Shown here: in pieces, positions 36,196-45,680 of the stretch
Position numbering within the stretch: position 1 is the first letter of the stretch
Layout of the letters: each line of letters begins with the position of its first letter
Source of the DNA: Pareuzebyella sediminis
Lineage (GTDB): Bacteria; Bacteroidota; Bacteroidia; Flavobacteriales; Flavobacteriaceae
NCBI RefSeq assembly: GCF_008367235.1
Contig: NZ_VTZS01000001.1
Span: 1,302,001-1,366,000 of the forward strand
Length of the DNA: 64,000 nt
Direction: 5' to 3'
Made by a program: the position numbers and the translations under genes
Notes under the pieces: model-generated
Database searches by the model: none
What the model was told of the DNA's origin: nothing
What the model saw: only the letters and a program-made list of their open reading frames with translations

Positions 36196-36756
36196 ATGAA
36201 AACACAACTGGCATTTTTAATGATAGCGATAACGCTGGTTTCCTGTGGAGGAGACGCCGCAAAACAGCCTGCCAACGCCGATGGCTTTGCAGGAATTGAG
36301 GAAGAACTGAATAGTGAATTTGGCGATGATGCCCACTATACCGAATTGACCATTATTTACAATGAATCCATTGGCAATAGTATTTCGACCACGGTAACGG
36401 ATGACCCTGAATCGTTAAAAATGGGGCAATGGACCTACTCAATGGGCAACTGGAACCAAACTTCTGAAGTAACATTGGAAATACCCGAGGGTACCAAGGC
36501 GGCAGATTTCATGTTCCAATTAGATGAAAAAATCAGCCTTGAGAAATTAGGAGAACTCGTTGAAAAATCAAGTGAGCAACTAAAGGCAGAGAAGGATATT
36601 GACAACCCTCGACTTGAAATGGCCTTCGTTAAATATCCAAAGAACGGAGATGTAAACGATGCCCAATACATTGTAAAACTGCAGCCTGAAAATGGGGGTA
36701 CTTCCTTCACTTTTTCATACCAAATAGACGGGTCGTTCATTGAAATGGACTACTAA
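36196..36756 (+). CDS. lipoprotein of unknown function
   Basis: A 186-residue protein with a lipoprotein signal and lipobox LVSCGG (Cys near residue 17). The mature part is a mixed alpha/beta domain of about 150 residues rich in Asp and Glu. I do not recognise it. It closes the short group that begins with the small membrane protein at 35961, 13 nt upstream. Followed after 50 nt by another lipoprotein gene. Confidence 0.75.
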   Translation: MKTQLAFLMIAITLVSCGGDAAKQPANADGFAGIEEELNSEFGDDAHYTELTIIYNESIGNSISTTVTDDPESLKMGQWTYSMGNWNQTSEVTLEIPEGTKAADFMFQLDEKISLEKLGELVEKSSEQLKAEKDIDNPRLEMAFVKYPKNGDVNDAQYIVKLQPENGGTSFTFSYQIDGSFIEMDY

Positions 36757-36806
36757 AATCCCGTACCTATTCCCCAATTAAATTAATCTATCAAAACAAA
36801 TAAATC

Positions 36807-38519
36807 ATGAATAATAAACTTAAAACTATTTATTTAACCGTATTCGTACTTTTTCTAAGTGTTGCTTGCAATAATGATGATGATGGAGTGGTAATAGTAA
36901 CGCTAGCGGATTTAGAGGTAACCCTAGATGAAAACCCCCAAGAGGGTGATTCCGTGGGTACCGTTCAAACCGATGCTTCCACCTCGGATTTTACTATCAT
37001 TTCCCAAACACCTACGGGAGCTTTAAGTATTGATGCCGATTCTGGAGAATTGACCGTCGCGGATGCCACTTTATTCGATTTTGAGACGAATCCAACAATT
37101 ACTGCAACGGTCACGGCGGATAATGCAGAGAATTCTATAACCGTTACCATAAACTTGAACAATGTAAGTGAAGTAACAGCTCAAGCCTTAGAAGTAAGCC
37201 TAGACGAAAATCCTACCAATGGACAAGTTATAGGCACATTACAGACCAACGGTAGCGCATCAGGATTTACCTTAACATCCCAGTCGCCAACAGGTGCCAT
37301 GGAAATTGATTCCAATTCGGGCGAACTTACCGTTGCAGATGCTTCGCTTTTCGACTTTGAAACCAACCCGACCTTGACGGCGACCGTTTCTATTGAAGAT
37401 GCCGGTAGCCCTGTATCGGTCACGGTAAACCTTAATGATACCCTTGAAATAACCGTTCAGGATTTTACCGCAGCGGTTGATGAGAATCCAACTGACGGTC
37501 AGGTTTTAGGTACTGTACAAGCCACTGGAAATGGTACGCTCAGTTATTCCGTTACTTCGCAAACACCTATGGGTGCAATGGCCATTGACGCGACGACGGG
37601 AGAATTGACCGTCATTGACCCCAACCTATTTGATTTTGAGACCAATCCTGTAATTACAGCGGAGATTTCAGTTACGGATGGTGCAGAAACAACAACGGCT
37701 ACGGCAACCATCAATCTTAATGACGTAGACGAAGTAACTGCCCAAAATACGGATTTGACCATTGATGAAAATCCATCCAATGGCGATGTCATCGGAGCTT
37801 TACAGGCAAGTGGTTCCAATTTGTCCTATGCCATTACGTTCCAGAATCCCGCCGGTGCTTTTAACATCGACCAAAACACAGGGGAACTATCCGTGGCTGA
37901 TGAAACACTATTTGATTTTGAGACCAACCCCAATATGTTGGCCACCATTTCAGTAAGCAACGGTATCCAAACCGTTTCTGCCAATGCGTTCGTCGAACTT
38001 AATGATGTAAACGAAATCGGTGAGTACAAATATGGTGGAGTTATTTTTTGGATAGACCCAACGAGTAATAATAGTGCCGGTTTGGTATGTGCCCTTACTG
38101 ATCAGGGGACAAATGTATCCTGGGGATGTCAAGGAACTTTAATAGCAGGTACTTCAGATTCAATAGGCAGTGGCGCATCAAACACTGCTGCGATTGTAAC
38201 AGGGTGTTCCACCACTGGTATTGCCGCCGAAATTGCCGTTAATGCAACCATTGAAGGTTTTACTGATTGGTTCTTACCTAGTAGGGGTGAATTAAATCAA
38301 ATGTATTTACAAAAAGAAATCATCAATACAACTGCAGTTGCCAATGGCGGCACTGCTTTCATAGATATTGATTTGAGTAACAGATATTGGAGTTCTTCAG
38401 AATCAAATAATAATACAGCATGGTGTATTCTATTTGCAAACGGAGTTGAACAGGGACTTAACAAAGGGTCATCTGCTTTTTTTAATGTAAGAGCAGTAAG
38501 AGCTTGGACAGATTTTTAG
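36807..38519 (+). CDS. lipoprotein with four cadherin-like repeats and a DUF1566 domain
   Basis: A 570-residue surface protein with a lipobox ending VACNN (Cys 21). Residues 31-405 are four tandem repeats of about 91-95 residues, each opening with DENP and ending near FDFETNP, the pattern of cadherin-like modules; the second to fourth repeats are very alike, so they probably arose by recent duplication. The C-terminal 160 residues, with GVIFWIDP and WFLPSRGELNQMY, match the DUF1566 (Lcl C-terminal) domain. Likely an exposed adhesion or ligand-binding protein. A strong terminator follows. Confidence 0.85.
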   Translation: MNNKLKTIYLTVFVLFLSVACNNDDDGVVIVTLADLEVTLDENPQEGDSVGTVQTDASTSDFTIISQTPTGALSIDADSGELTVADATLFDFETNPTITATVTADNAENSITVTINLNNVSEVTAQALEVSLDENPTNGQVIGTLQTNGSASGFTLTSQSPTGAMEIDSNSGELTVADASLFDFETNPTLTATVSIEDAGSPVSVTVNLNDTLEITVQDFTAAVDENPTDGQVLGTVQATGNGTLSYSVTSQTPMGAMAIDATTGELTVIDPNLFDFETNPVITAEISVTDGAETTTATATINLNDVDEVTAQNTDLTIDENPSNGDVIGALQASGSNLSYAITFQNPAGAFNIDQNTGELSVADETLFDFETNPNMLATISVSNGIQTVSANAFVELNDVNEIGEYKYGGVIFWIDPTSNNSAGLVCALTDQGTNVSWGCQGTLIAGTSDSIGSGASNTAAIVTGCSTTGIAAEIAVNATIEGFTDWFLPSRGELNQMYLQKEIINTTAVANGGTAFIDIDLSNRYWSSSESNNNTAWCILFANGVEQGLNKGSSAFFNVRAVRAWTDF

Positions 38520-38531
38520 AAACAAATTGCT

Positions 38532-38566
38532 ACCACAGATGGTCCAATACCATCTGTGGTTTTTTA
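38532..38566 (+). terminator. rho-independent terminator
   Basis: An 11-bp perfect stem, ACCACAGATGG (38532-38542) with CCATCTGTGGT (38550-38560), has a 7-nt loop and runs into TTTTTT. It separates the cadherin-repeat gene from the array that starts at 38591. Confidence 0.95.
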
Positions 38567-38590
38567 CTTATTATCAAAAACATACAACCC

Positions 38591-38977
38591 ATGGAGAACT
38601 TAATTCGAATAAAGCAACCTTACAATTCTTTAGATGAACTCTATGATGTCTTAAAAAAAGAATCAGGTTTTGAGTGTTCAAAAGAATATGATGTCTGGGA
38701 ACATCGCACGGACACCAGCGGACAAATGGCACAATGTATTGTACTTAAAAAAAGTGGCATGCACGCCGTAAAGCTATTTTTTGTGAATGAAAACACGGTG
38801 AAAGTAAACCATATCATTCCCAATAAAATGATGCACGCCTATTTCGGAAAAAGTGTAAAGGCTCGCAGAAACATCTTAGAAGTGATTGCAGGAGCCATAA
38901 AACAAGCTGTCTTGGTAAAACCGCAACAACAAGCCTTTGAGGAATTAGAGGGTAAAATTAAAAGTTTAGCGGCCTAG
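38591..38977 (+). CDS. small alpha/beta protein, YbjN/chaperone-like
   Basis: A 128-residue protein without signal peptide. I start it at the ATG at 38591; the frame is open back to 38504 but that part covers the terminator. A beta-strand pattern (QCIVLKKSGMHAVKLFFV then KVNHIIPN) and long C-terminal helix recall the YbjN or type III secretion chaperone-like fold, but this is weak. It is the first gene of the long array. Two other array proteins (39014 and 40230) have segments of the same kind. Function unknown. Confidence 0.7.
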   Translation: MENLIRIKQPYNSLDELYDVLKKESGFECSKEYDVWEHRTDTSGQMAQCIVLKKSGMHAVKLFFVNENTVKVNHIIPNKMMHAYFGKSVKARRNILEVIAGAIKQAVLVKPQQQAFEELEGKIKSLAA

Positions 38978-39013
38978 AACTAAGCGTATAATCCAGTTAA
39001 TTACAAAACGAAA

Positions 39014-40219
39014 ATGAATAAAAGCAGCACGTATTATCAGCCAATACACCCTAAAAAATCATCGACAAGACAGGATGAAAAATGGGACGAGGCGGTGGCC
39101 CTTTTTAACAATAAACAGTATGATAAGGTAGTGCCTACCCTATTGGATTATGCCGGAAAACATCTTTCCAGCAAGAAAAAGGGCGATACCTATGAAATAC
39201 CCCATGGGTCGGTAGTGGTGTCCATTACCCAAACAGCGGATGAGCTGTTGGTCAAATGCCCTTTCTTGAATATAGAAAATGCCAAAAAGGTACCTATGAT
39301 GCGAAAATTGGCAGAACTACGAATGTACCCGCTCAATTTGACCAATATCGTCTTGGACGATCATTTGGTGTATTTTTCTTATTCATGTCCGATACCCCTT
39401 TGTGAACCTTATAAAATATACGCAGTACTCCGGGAAATCTGCTATTATGCGGATAGCTATGACGACGAGTTTATAGAAAAGTTTGGGGCAGCTCACATTC
39501 AAGAGCCAAAAACAACCGCTTTCCCAGAAAATAGTAAACAAGAAGCTTATGATAACTATCTGAAAATTTTGGAAGATGGCCTGCAACGATTTGACCAGTA
39601 CATGGAAAAACGGCATGGAAACAACGCATGGTACACTTTAAACATCACCTTAAAAAAGATAGAATTTCACGCAGAGCCTCAAGGGTATTTGCGTACCCTG
39701 TTGGAAAAGGCGGTAGACGGACTTTTTGATGGTAGGCTGCCTTTTCAAGACCGATTGCTGAATGGAAAATCGGCCTTGGAAAAATTGAAAGAACTGCCAA
39801 AGGAGCAATTCATGGCCGACCTCTATCGGATAGAAACTTTTATCCCCTATAAATACAGCGGAAAAAAGGAAAACATTCGGGAAAATTGGCAAGAAAACTA
39901 TGAAGAGGCGCAGGAAATGATTGCCAATTCTAGATTCGAGGATGCTACCAATCTCTTACATTCCTGTTTTTATAATTTTTTCTATTACAATTTGATCAAC
40001 GAAGAGATTAGCAAGCCCATTACCGACGCTCTATCACAAGCAAGTGATTTGCCATGGAGCCAAGCGGCCCCCATCCTCTTAAAGGGCATGCAAGCCATTA
40101 TGGAAGATACGTTTATGGGTGCCGATTACGGGATGGACCTTTCTAAACTCATGGGCGAACAAATGCAGCAATCCATGGCGGCCATGCAACAGATCATGGC
40201 AAACTTTAAAACAAATTAA
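39014..40219 (+). CDS. cytosolic alpha/beta protein of unknown function
   Basis: A 401-residue protein without signal or membrane helix. Residues 20-50 look like a TPR-like helical pair (EAVALFNNKQYDKVVPTL); residues 60-190 hold a beta-rich chaperone-like domain (GSVVVSITQTADELLVKCPF), and the C-terminal half is helical with a Met- and Gln-rich end. I do not recognise the family. It lies 36 nt after the 38591 gene and 10 nt before the protease gene, so co-translation is likely and the three may form a complex. Confidence 0.75.
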   Translation: MNKSSTYYQPIHPKKSSTRQDEKWDEAVALFNNKQYDKVVPTLLDYAGKHLSSKKKGDTYEIPHGSVVVSITQTADELLVKCPFLNIENAKKVPMMRKLAELRMYPLNLTNIVLDDHLVYFSYSCPIPLCEPYKIYAVLREICYYADSYDDEFIEKFGAAHIQEPKTTAFPENSKQEAYDNYLKILEDGLQRFDQYMEKRHGNNAWYTLNITLKKIEFHAEPQGYLRTLLEKAVDGLFDGRLPFQDRLLNGKSALEKLKELPKEQFMADLYRIETFIPYKYSGKKENIRENWQENYEEAQEMIANSRFEDATNLLHSCFYNFFYYNLINEEISKPITDALSQASDLPWSQAAPILLKGMQAIMEDTFMGADYGMDLSKLMGEQMQQSMAAMQQIMANFKTN

Positions 40220-40229
40220 GCAAGGGATT

Positions 40230-41294
40230 ATGGAAAACATAGAAAGTTCGGTATTCAAGATAAATACTGCAAATGGCACGGGAACAGGTTTTTACAATAA
40301 AGAAAATGACCTTGTCATCACCAATTACCACGTTGTGGCGGGTTGTCATACTGTAAGTCTGGAAGGGAAAGATAAAAACAGGTACTTGACCCAAGTAGTT
40401 TATGTAAATCCGGGAAAGGATATTGCATTTTTACGGGCTAACGATCTTCCAAAACCCATTGATACAGTGCTCATTGATCATCAGACGGAATCTCGATCTA
40501 GGGACAAGGTGATTGTCTTGGGCTATCCTTATGGTATGCCGTTTACGGTAACCGAAGGAATCGTTTCAAATCCACGACAAAGTATAGGTGGCCGCTATTA
40601 CATTCAAACAGATGCCGCCATCAACCCTGGAAATAGCGGTGGGCCGGTAATAAATGAAAAAGGGGAGTTGATGGGGATCGTGACCTCCAAATTTTCCGAT
40701 GCCGATAATATGGGTTTTGCCATTCCCATGGAAACCTTAAAGGAAGAATTACAAATTGTAAATGATTTGTCGGATGCGTTTACTCTAGGTTGTTCCAACT
40801 GTGGCGGATTCATAGAAGAGAAGACCGATTATTGTCCCAATTGTGGCACAAATGTAGACGAAAACCTGTTTGAGGAAATGGCGCTATCGAACTTTAGTCT
40901 AAAGGTAGAGGAGGCTATATCCAAGCTGAACATCAATCCCGTTTTGGCCAGGTCTGGCAGGGAGCGTTGGTATTTTCACCAAGGCAGTGCGGAGATACGA
41001 ATGTTTGTTTATGACAACAATTACCTGTTCGCCACTTCGCCCCTGAACGATCTTCCCCGTAAAAATCTGGCGGGGATCTATGAGTATATCCTAACCGCGG
41101 ATATGGGGCCGCACAGGCTTTCCATTTCCGACAACCAGATCTACCTCTCTTATCGCATCCATATCAGTGATCTGTATTCTGAAAATAAAGAAGAGATACA
41201 AGAATGTCTCGCCCAGCTGGCCACCAAAGCAGATGAACTGGACAATACATTCGTGAACGATTTTGGTGCTGAAATGACGCATTATAGCAAATAG
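40230..41294 (+). CDS. trypsin-like serine protease with zinc ribbon and chaperone-like tail
   Basis: A 354-residue protein without signal peptide. Residues 1-185 are an HtrA-type protease: His in TNYHVVAG, Asp in KDIAFLRA and Ser in NPGNSGGPV form the catalytic triad. A zinc ribbon follows (CSNCGGF and CPNCG, residues about 225-250). The C-terminal 110 residues resemble the chaperone-like domain of the two preceding genes. There is no PDZ domain. I start it at the ATG at 40230; the frame is open to 40119 but that overlaps the preceding gene. The zinc-ribbon fusion is unusual. Confidence 0.88.
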   Translation: MENIESSVFKINTANGTGTGFYNKENDLVITNYHVVAGCHTVSLEGKDKNRYLTQVVYVNPGKDIAFLRANDLPKPIDTVLIDHQTESRSRDKVIVLGYPYGMPFTVTEGIVSNPRQSIGGRYYIQTDAAINPGNSGGPVINEKGELMGIVTSKFSDADNMGFAIPMETLKEELQIVNDLSDAFTLGCSNCGGFIEEKTDYCPNCGTNVDENLFEEMALSNFSLKVEEAISKLNINPVLARSGRERWYFHQGSAEIRMFVYDNNYLFATSPLNDLPRKNLAGIYEYILTADMGPHRLSISDNQIYLSYRIHISDLYSENKEEIQECLAQLATKADELDNTFVNDFGAEMTHYSK

Positions 41295-41337
41295 AATCGG
41301 GGGACGATAAAAACCATTACCCCCCCAAAAAAAATAA

Positions 41338-42372
41338 ATGAACCAAATCTTTAAGATCATGAACAAAACATTTTTAAGAAGTGTCATTTTTTCGGCACTA
41401 GTCTTTACTGTCAGTTGCTCCAATGATGAGGGCCAAGAAAAGGAAATACCCATTAGGGCAACACCCGAAGCCTTTGCCCAAATTAAAAGTACCTCGTTGG
41501 AAAGCAAGGTTCAGGAATTTCAATTGGCTGCCTCCCAGACCGGCTTCATTACTACCGAAAACGGGGTGATGTTTACTATCCATGGTAACTGCCTTTCTAG
41601 GAACGGCAACCCGGTTACAGGTATGGTCGATGTGCAAGTGGTAGAACTTTTTGAAAGAGGAGCGATGTTGACGACTGATAAGCCTACCATGGGAAAATTG
41701 CCCAATGGCGATAAGGCCTTGTTGATTTCCGGGGGTGAATTCTTCTTGAACATCACCCAAGATGGAGAACCCGTGGACGAGGATTGTGATATTGTCGCTA
41801 CTATTCCTGCTGATCTTACAGGGGGTGTTGATGAAGACATGACGCTTTGGACAGGAAATGGACGCGATAATGATTGTGATGGTATTGATGACGATTGTGA
41901 TGGTTTTGTTTGGCAGGAAATGACGGATGCCAATGGCGACCCGGAGGAGGCCGCAGTTCAGAACGGTGATCAGGGCGAAGGCTTTTATGTGGCTCCTTTT
42001 GGGGATTTTGGATGGACCAATGTAGACCGATTTTTTAGTGATCCAAGACCAAAAACCACCATTTTAGTAGCCGTTCCCGAGGGATTCAACGATGAAAATA
42101 GCCAGGTGTACCTATCCTATGTGGGCAAACCCAACGCTTTGGCTCACTTGGATACGTATGATGCCGCAACTGGAATTTTCAGCGAACATTATGGTCAAAT
42201 CCCTATCGGATTGGAGTGCCACGTGATTTTTACAAGTGAAGAAGATGGTTCATGGCTTTATGGTATAAAATCCGTCACCATTGCCGATGGACAAACGGTA
42301 GCAATTACCGATGCCGATTTAAATACCGCCACCGAAAGTGAATTGGAAGCCTTGATAAATGGCTTGCCCTAG
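41338..42372 (+). CDS. lipoprotein of unknown function
   Basis: A 344-residue lipoprotein with lipobox FTVSC near residue 27 (or a shorter signal if translation starts at the Met at 41359). The mature part has an Asp-rich stretch, DNDCDGIDDDCDGFVW, around residues 178-193 with paired cysteines and acidic residues, which could bind calcium. I do not recognise the rest; it is predicted mostly beta. It lies 43 nt after the protease gene. Confidence 0.75.
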   Translation: MNQIFKIMNKTFLRSVIFSALVFTVSCSNDEGQEKEIPIRATPEAFAQIKSTSLESKVQEFQLAASQTGFITTENGVMFTIHGNCLSRNGNPVTGMVDVQVVELFERGAMLTTDKPTMGKLPNGDKALLISGGEFFLNITQDGEPVDEDCDIVATIPADLTGGVDEDMTLWTGNGRDNDCDGIDDDCDGFVWQEMTDANGDPEEAAVQNGDQGEGFYVAPFGDFGWTNVDRFFSDPRPKTTILVAVPEGFNDENSQVYLSYVGKPNALAHLDTYDAATGIFSEHYGQIPIGLECHVIFTSEEDGSWLYGIKSVTIADGQTVAITDADLNTATESELEALINGLP

Positions 42373-42407
42373 CAATAATTAAGAGGTGTACTGAGTTAAA
42401 GGAAATC

Positions 42408-43496
42408 ATGCATATAAAAGCAAAACATACACTGCAGAACGCAATCTCGTTAAAGGCTTGTGCTATGCTAATTCTTGTTTTGTTGTTGGGATCCTGCAAG
42501 TCTCTGTTTCTGGACAAACAGCAGTTGGTCGCCTTTAAGGTATTGGACAAACTAAATTATCCATATCAAGAAATCACGAATGATAATGTTTCAAAATCAT
42601 TTTCTGATTTGCTTGAAGAAAAAGATATAGTGCTTTTGGAGGATTGGAGAAAGTCAACATCAATTTTGGCAAATCTTCTTCAAGCGGAATGTGCCGGATG
42701 CTCCAACAAAACCGCTAATCTAAAGCCTGTATACAAGAAAGCGAAAGGAAAATTTATCCATTTTGGACTGAAAGACGACATGGGTATCGAAAATTTGGTT
42801 TTTAAAAAGAACGGAAGGTTTCTTACCCGCTTTTATATGTTTCAAGGCGAATCAAATGAAAAAATCAATGAGGAACTGAAAGACACTCAAGATATAGACT
42901 ACGTTGTAGAAGGTGTCTATCCCACGGCAATCGAACCGAAAAGTATCTACTTGGAGCATATAGAATTCCAAAATAGTGTGATTGAAGACAATTCATGGTA
43001 TCCGGCCATGTTCCCTACAAAAATTCGCTACCGTATAGATCTCGCAGAAAAAAATCCCGTTTTACGTTTTAAAATCTATAACGGATTGTATTCCTATCAA
43101 AAGCCGGATAAAAATGGGCAAAATCAAATTGTCAACTTTGTGGAACCCCTTGTTTACGCCAATGCAGTTGCTATTAATGAGCCAATGAGTTATTCATCTT
43201 TCACCGACGCTTTCTATGCCAATGCCACATTTTTCCTATTGGATTTGGAGGAAGATGCCGAAGTTTCAATCCGTATGAAGTCAAAAATGAAGGAAATGGA
43301 TTTCCGTTTCTCCGTACTTGAAAACAATGATTTTTTTACCATGGAAGAATACTTGCAAAAAGGGTCCCCGACATTTGACCGATACATACATTCATTGGAC
43401 AAAGGCAGTTATTTGATTCGGGTTTTACATAAGAATGCGGATTACATGGAGAGTCCTTTATATAGCATCGAAATGAATATAACGAATGTGCATTAA
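42408..43496 (+). CDS. lipoprotein of unknown function
   Basis: A 362-residue protein with a long N-terminal region, then a hydrophobic core and lipobox LLGSCK (Cys near residue 30). The mature part contains a CAGCSN pair of cysteines about residue 87-90 and a C-terminal beta-rich domain that ends with LIRVLHKNADY, a pattern seen in PPC-like domains. Not assigned to a family. It is 35 nt after the preceding lipoprotein gene and 35 nt before a membrane protein. Confidence 0.72.
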   Translation: MHIKAKHTLQNAISLKACAMLILVLLLGSCKSLFLDKQQLVAFKVLDKLNYPYQEITNDNVSKSFSDLLEEKDIVLLEDWRKSTSILANLLQAECAGCSNKTANLKPVYKKAKGKFIHFGLKDDMGIENLVFKKNGRFLTRFYMFQGESNEKINEELKDTQDIDYVVEGVYPTAIEPKSIYLEHIEFQNSVIEDNSWYPAMFPTKIRYRIDLAEKNPVLRFKIYNGLYSYQKPDKNGQNQIVNFVEPLVYANAVAINEPMSYSSFTDAFYANATFFLLDLEEDAEVSIRMKSKMKEMDFRFSVLENNDFFTMEEYLQKGSPTFDRYIHSLDKGSYLIRVLHKNADYMESPLYSIEMNITNVH

Positions 43497-43531
43497 CTGA
43501 ACCATTTCACTATTAAAAACAAACCAATCTA

Positions 43532-44149
43532 GTGTTCATACTAATACTTGTCATACTGGTTATCCTATCAATTCTCCTGTTGATTCTTGCATTTAGGTTG
43601 TTCAAGTGGACCTTAAAAAGCAAAAGACGGATTCAGGTTGTTTTGGTCGTGTTGGTATTTGGTGCGACAGGACTGGTAATCCATCACTTCTTTTTCAAAA
43701 ACATGCGGTTCATTCAGTCCGAAGTATATCCTAATCTGTATTTGGTAAAATACCCAGATAAAGAGTATTCCAAAGTTCAAAAAGCCATACAAGAAAAAAT
43801 AAAGGAACACCTACAAACCGAACATAAAACAGGTAAACCACTCGCATACACCAACGAAAACGGCATCTATTTTTATGAATACGGGGGGATGACCTTTGGA
43901 TTTATCGGGGAAGCGGGTACGGGTTATTTTATGGACCACGAAGAAGACCTTGGCGGGTTCGTAACCGAAGAACTGGGCATGTATCGGGATTATAGGTTGG
44001 CAGAGTTTTACTATGATTCTTGCCCGGGTGATTCAACTTTAATCTGTGGGGAAATCAACTATTTCAATCAAGGGGAATTTATGAAGGTCGATAGTTTGAA
44101 AAATATAGTTTCGCTGCCCATTTATCCTAAAAACAAGGCTTTAAAATGA
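43532..44149 (+). CDS. membrane protein of unknown function
   Basis: A 205-residue protein with two N-terminal membrane helices (about 2-24 and 33-55) and an exposed C-terminal domain of about 145 residues with a Gly-rich stretch GGMTFGFIGEAGTGYF. Start is GTG at 43532; no ATG lies closer to the helix. The stop overlaps the start of the next lipoprotein gene by 4 nt. No family recognised. Confidence 0.7.
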   Translation: MFILILVILVILSILLLILAFRLFKWTLKSKRRIQVVLVVLVFGATGLVIHHFFFKNMRFIQSEVYPNLYLVKYPDKEYSKVQKAIQEKIKEHLQTEHKTGKPLAYTNENGIYFYEYGGMTFGFIGEAGTGYFMDHEEDLGGFVTEELGMYRDYRLAEFYYDSCPGDSTLICGEINYFNQGEFMKVDSLKNIVSLPIYPKNKALK

Positions 44150-45318
44150 AGTTGCCGTTCATCTTTGTAACAATCTTATTCCTGTCTTGTGGTCAGGAAA
44201 ACAAGCGTGTTGAAAAAGAACAAAAAGCCAAAGATTCGGTGAGTACCCACCTTATAGAATCGTTAGAAAACTTAAACGAGGACGAATGGGAAGCTCCGGC
44301 CGAGGTTCAAGAAAAAAGTCCATTGAGAATCAGCATCCTAAACCTGTATAAATCCATGGAGGATAAGGATGAGCAAGAATTTCTACGGCAGTTCCCTAAA
44401 GATTTTGAACAATTCCAAAACTATTTTGGATGGGATGCCACAAACAACGCACCCCATGAGCTTTACGAACACAGTGTGCATTACATAGAATACTTGTTTT
44501 ATTTGTTGCGCACCAACAAATACCCGGCTTATGAAAAAAACCTTATCAGCCTCTGTGAGAATGGACAATGGGAGGCAGATGCCGTAAACTACTTTCAGGA
44601 TCATGTTGTAAACTATATTAAGGAAAACGAAAAATATCATTTGATAAACGCACTTAGTGATGACAGGGCAAAATCGGTGCTGTTTTTTCTCTTTGATGGG
44701 CCGCATCCAAAATTTGATGCCGATTTTGCCTCCTATCTGAGTCCGTCCAAAAAAGTAATACTTGAAGAGCTCTTTGAAACAGGTTTTGATGATGATAATG
44801 AAAATCCGGACCCATTTCCAGATGAAGAAATCAGTATCAAGTACACCTTATCGGATTATGTAGAAAACGAGCACTTTTTTATCAGGGATATCGATATTAA
44901 CAATGATGGAATACTTGATAAAATAGTGAGTGCCGGACCGTATCTAGAGGATGAACTGTTACTTTTTATAAATGATGGGGAAGCATATCGCTTCGCCTTA
45001 AAAACCTCCAATTTTTCGGAGGATGGTGGCAATCTAATTGTGGATGTAATTGCCGAAAAAGGCGGCTTTTTGATCAAAACGGCTTTTCCCGATGGCGGAC
45101 TGTTGGAAGCCTACCACCATATAGCCTTTACCGACAAGCATTGGATATTGAACCATACCATTTATAAAACACAAAGCAGTAATCAAGAAGATGCCTTTAT
45201 CTATGTATGTGATGTGGAACAAAACTTGGATTTGGCCGATGCAGATGTATTGAATAAGCTAAAATGGTTGCCTGATGAAGTTGAAAGAGACCGTGTTTGC
45301 ACCAAAGAAATGCTATAG
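44146..45318 (+). CDS. lipoprotein of unknown function
   Basis: A 390-residue protein with a lipobox FLSCGQ (Cys near residue 15), helical middle part, and C-terminal half with an FG-GAP-like calcium loop, DIDINNDGILDKIV, near residue 250. Not further assigned. It overlaps the preceding gene (ATGA) and abuts the following one (TAGATG), which is the closest spacing in the array, so these genes are probably translated together. Confidence 0.75.
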   Translation: MKLPFIFVTILFLSCGQENKRVEKEQKAKDSVSTHLIESLENLNEDEWEAPAEVQEKSPLRISILNLYKSMEDKDEQEFLRQFPKDFEQFQNYFGWDATNNAPHELYEHSVHYIEYLFYLLRTNKYPAYEKNLISLCENGQWEADAVNYFQDHVVNYIKENEKYHLINALSDDRAKSVLFFLFDGPHPKFDADFASYLSPSKKVILEELFETGFDDDNENPDPFPDEEISIKYTLSDYVENEHFFIRDIDINNDGILDKIVSAGPYLEDELLLFINDGEAYRFALKTSNFSEDGGNLIVDVIAEKGGFLIKTAFPDGGLLEAYHHIAFTDKHWILNHTIYKTQSSNQEDAFIYVCDVEQNLDLADADVLNKLKWLPDEVERDRVCTKEML

Positions 45319-45672
45319 ATGCACATGTTAAAACACATATTGACTTATTTGTTATGGACAGTCTTGTCATTGCTTATAGGCATTGGGTATATGCGTTTGG
45401 TTTGGCGTTTGGTTTTAGGTCCCGATGCGGTAAGCGAAGAAGGATGGGGCTATCTATGGCATCTTTTTTTGACTGTTGGAACAATCCAGGTAGGACTATG
45501 GGTCGGGGGTGCCATTGCCATATGCTTCGTGTTATTGGATGTTTTTTACCTACGGAAGAAACTAAAAAACAACCCAAAAAGGACGGTTATCCGTTTGGCG
45601 GCATTGCTGATAGTAACCGTACTCGTTGCCATAGTGCATTATTTACTTGAAAAAGTTATTGATGTCATATAG
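45319..45672 (+). CDS. small membrane protein, three helices
   Basis: A 117-residue protein with about three membrane helices (about 8-28, 45-72 and 88-110) and a basic loop (RKKLKNNPKR). No family recognised. It starts immediately at the stop of the preceding lipoprotein gene and lies 8 nt before the next. Confidence 0.7.
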   Translation: MHMLKHILTYLLWTVLSLLIGIGYMRLVWRLVLGPDAVSEEGWGYLWHLFLTVGTIQVGLWVGGAIAICFVLLDVFYLRKKLKNNPKRTVIRLAALLIVTVLVAIVHYLLEKVIDVI

Positions 45673-45680
45673 AATAAAAA

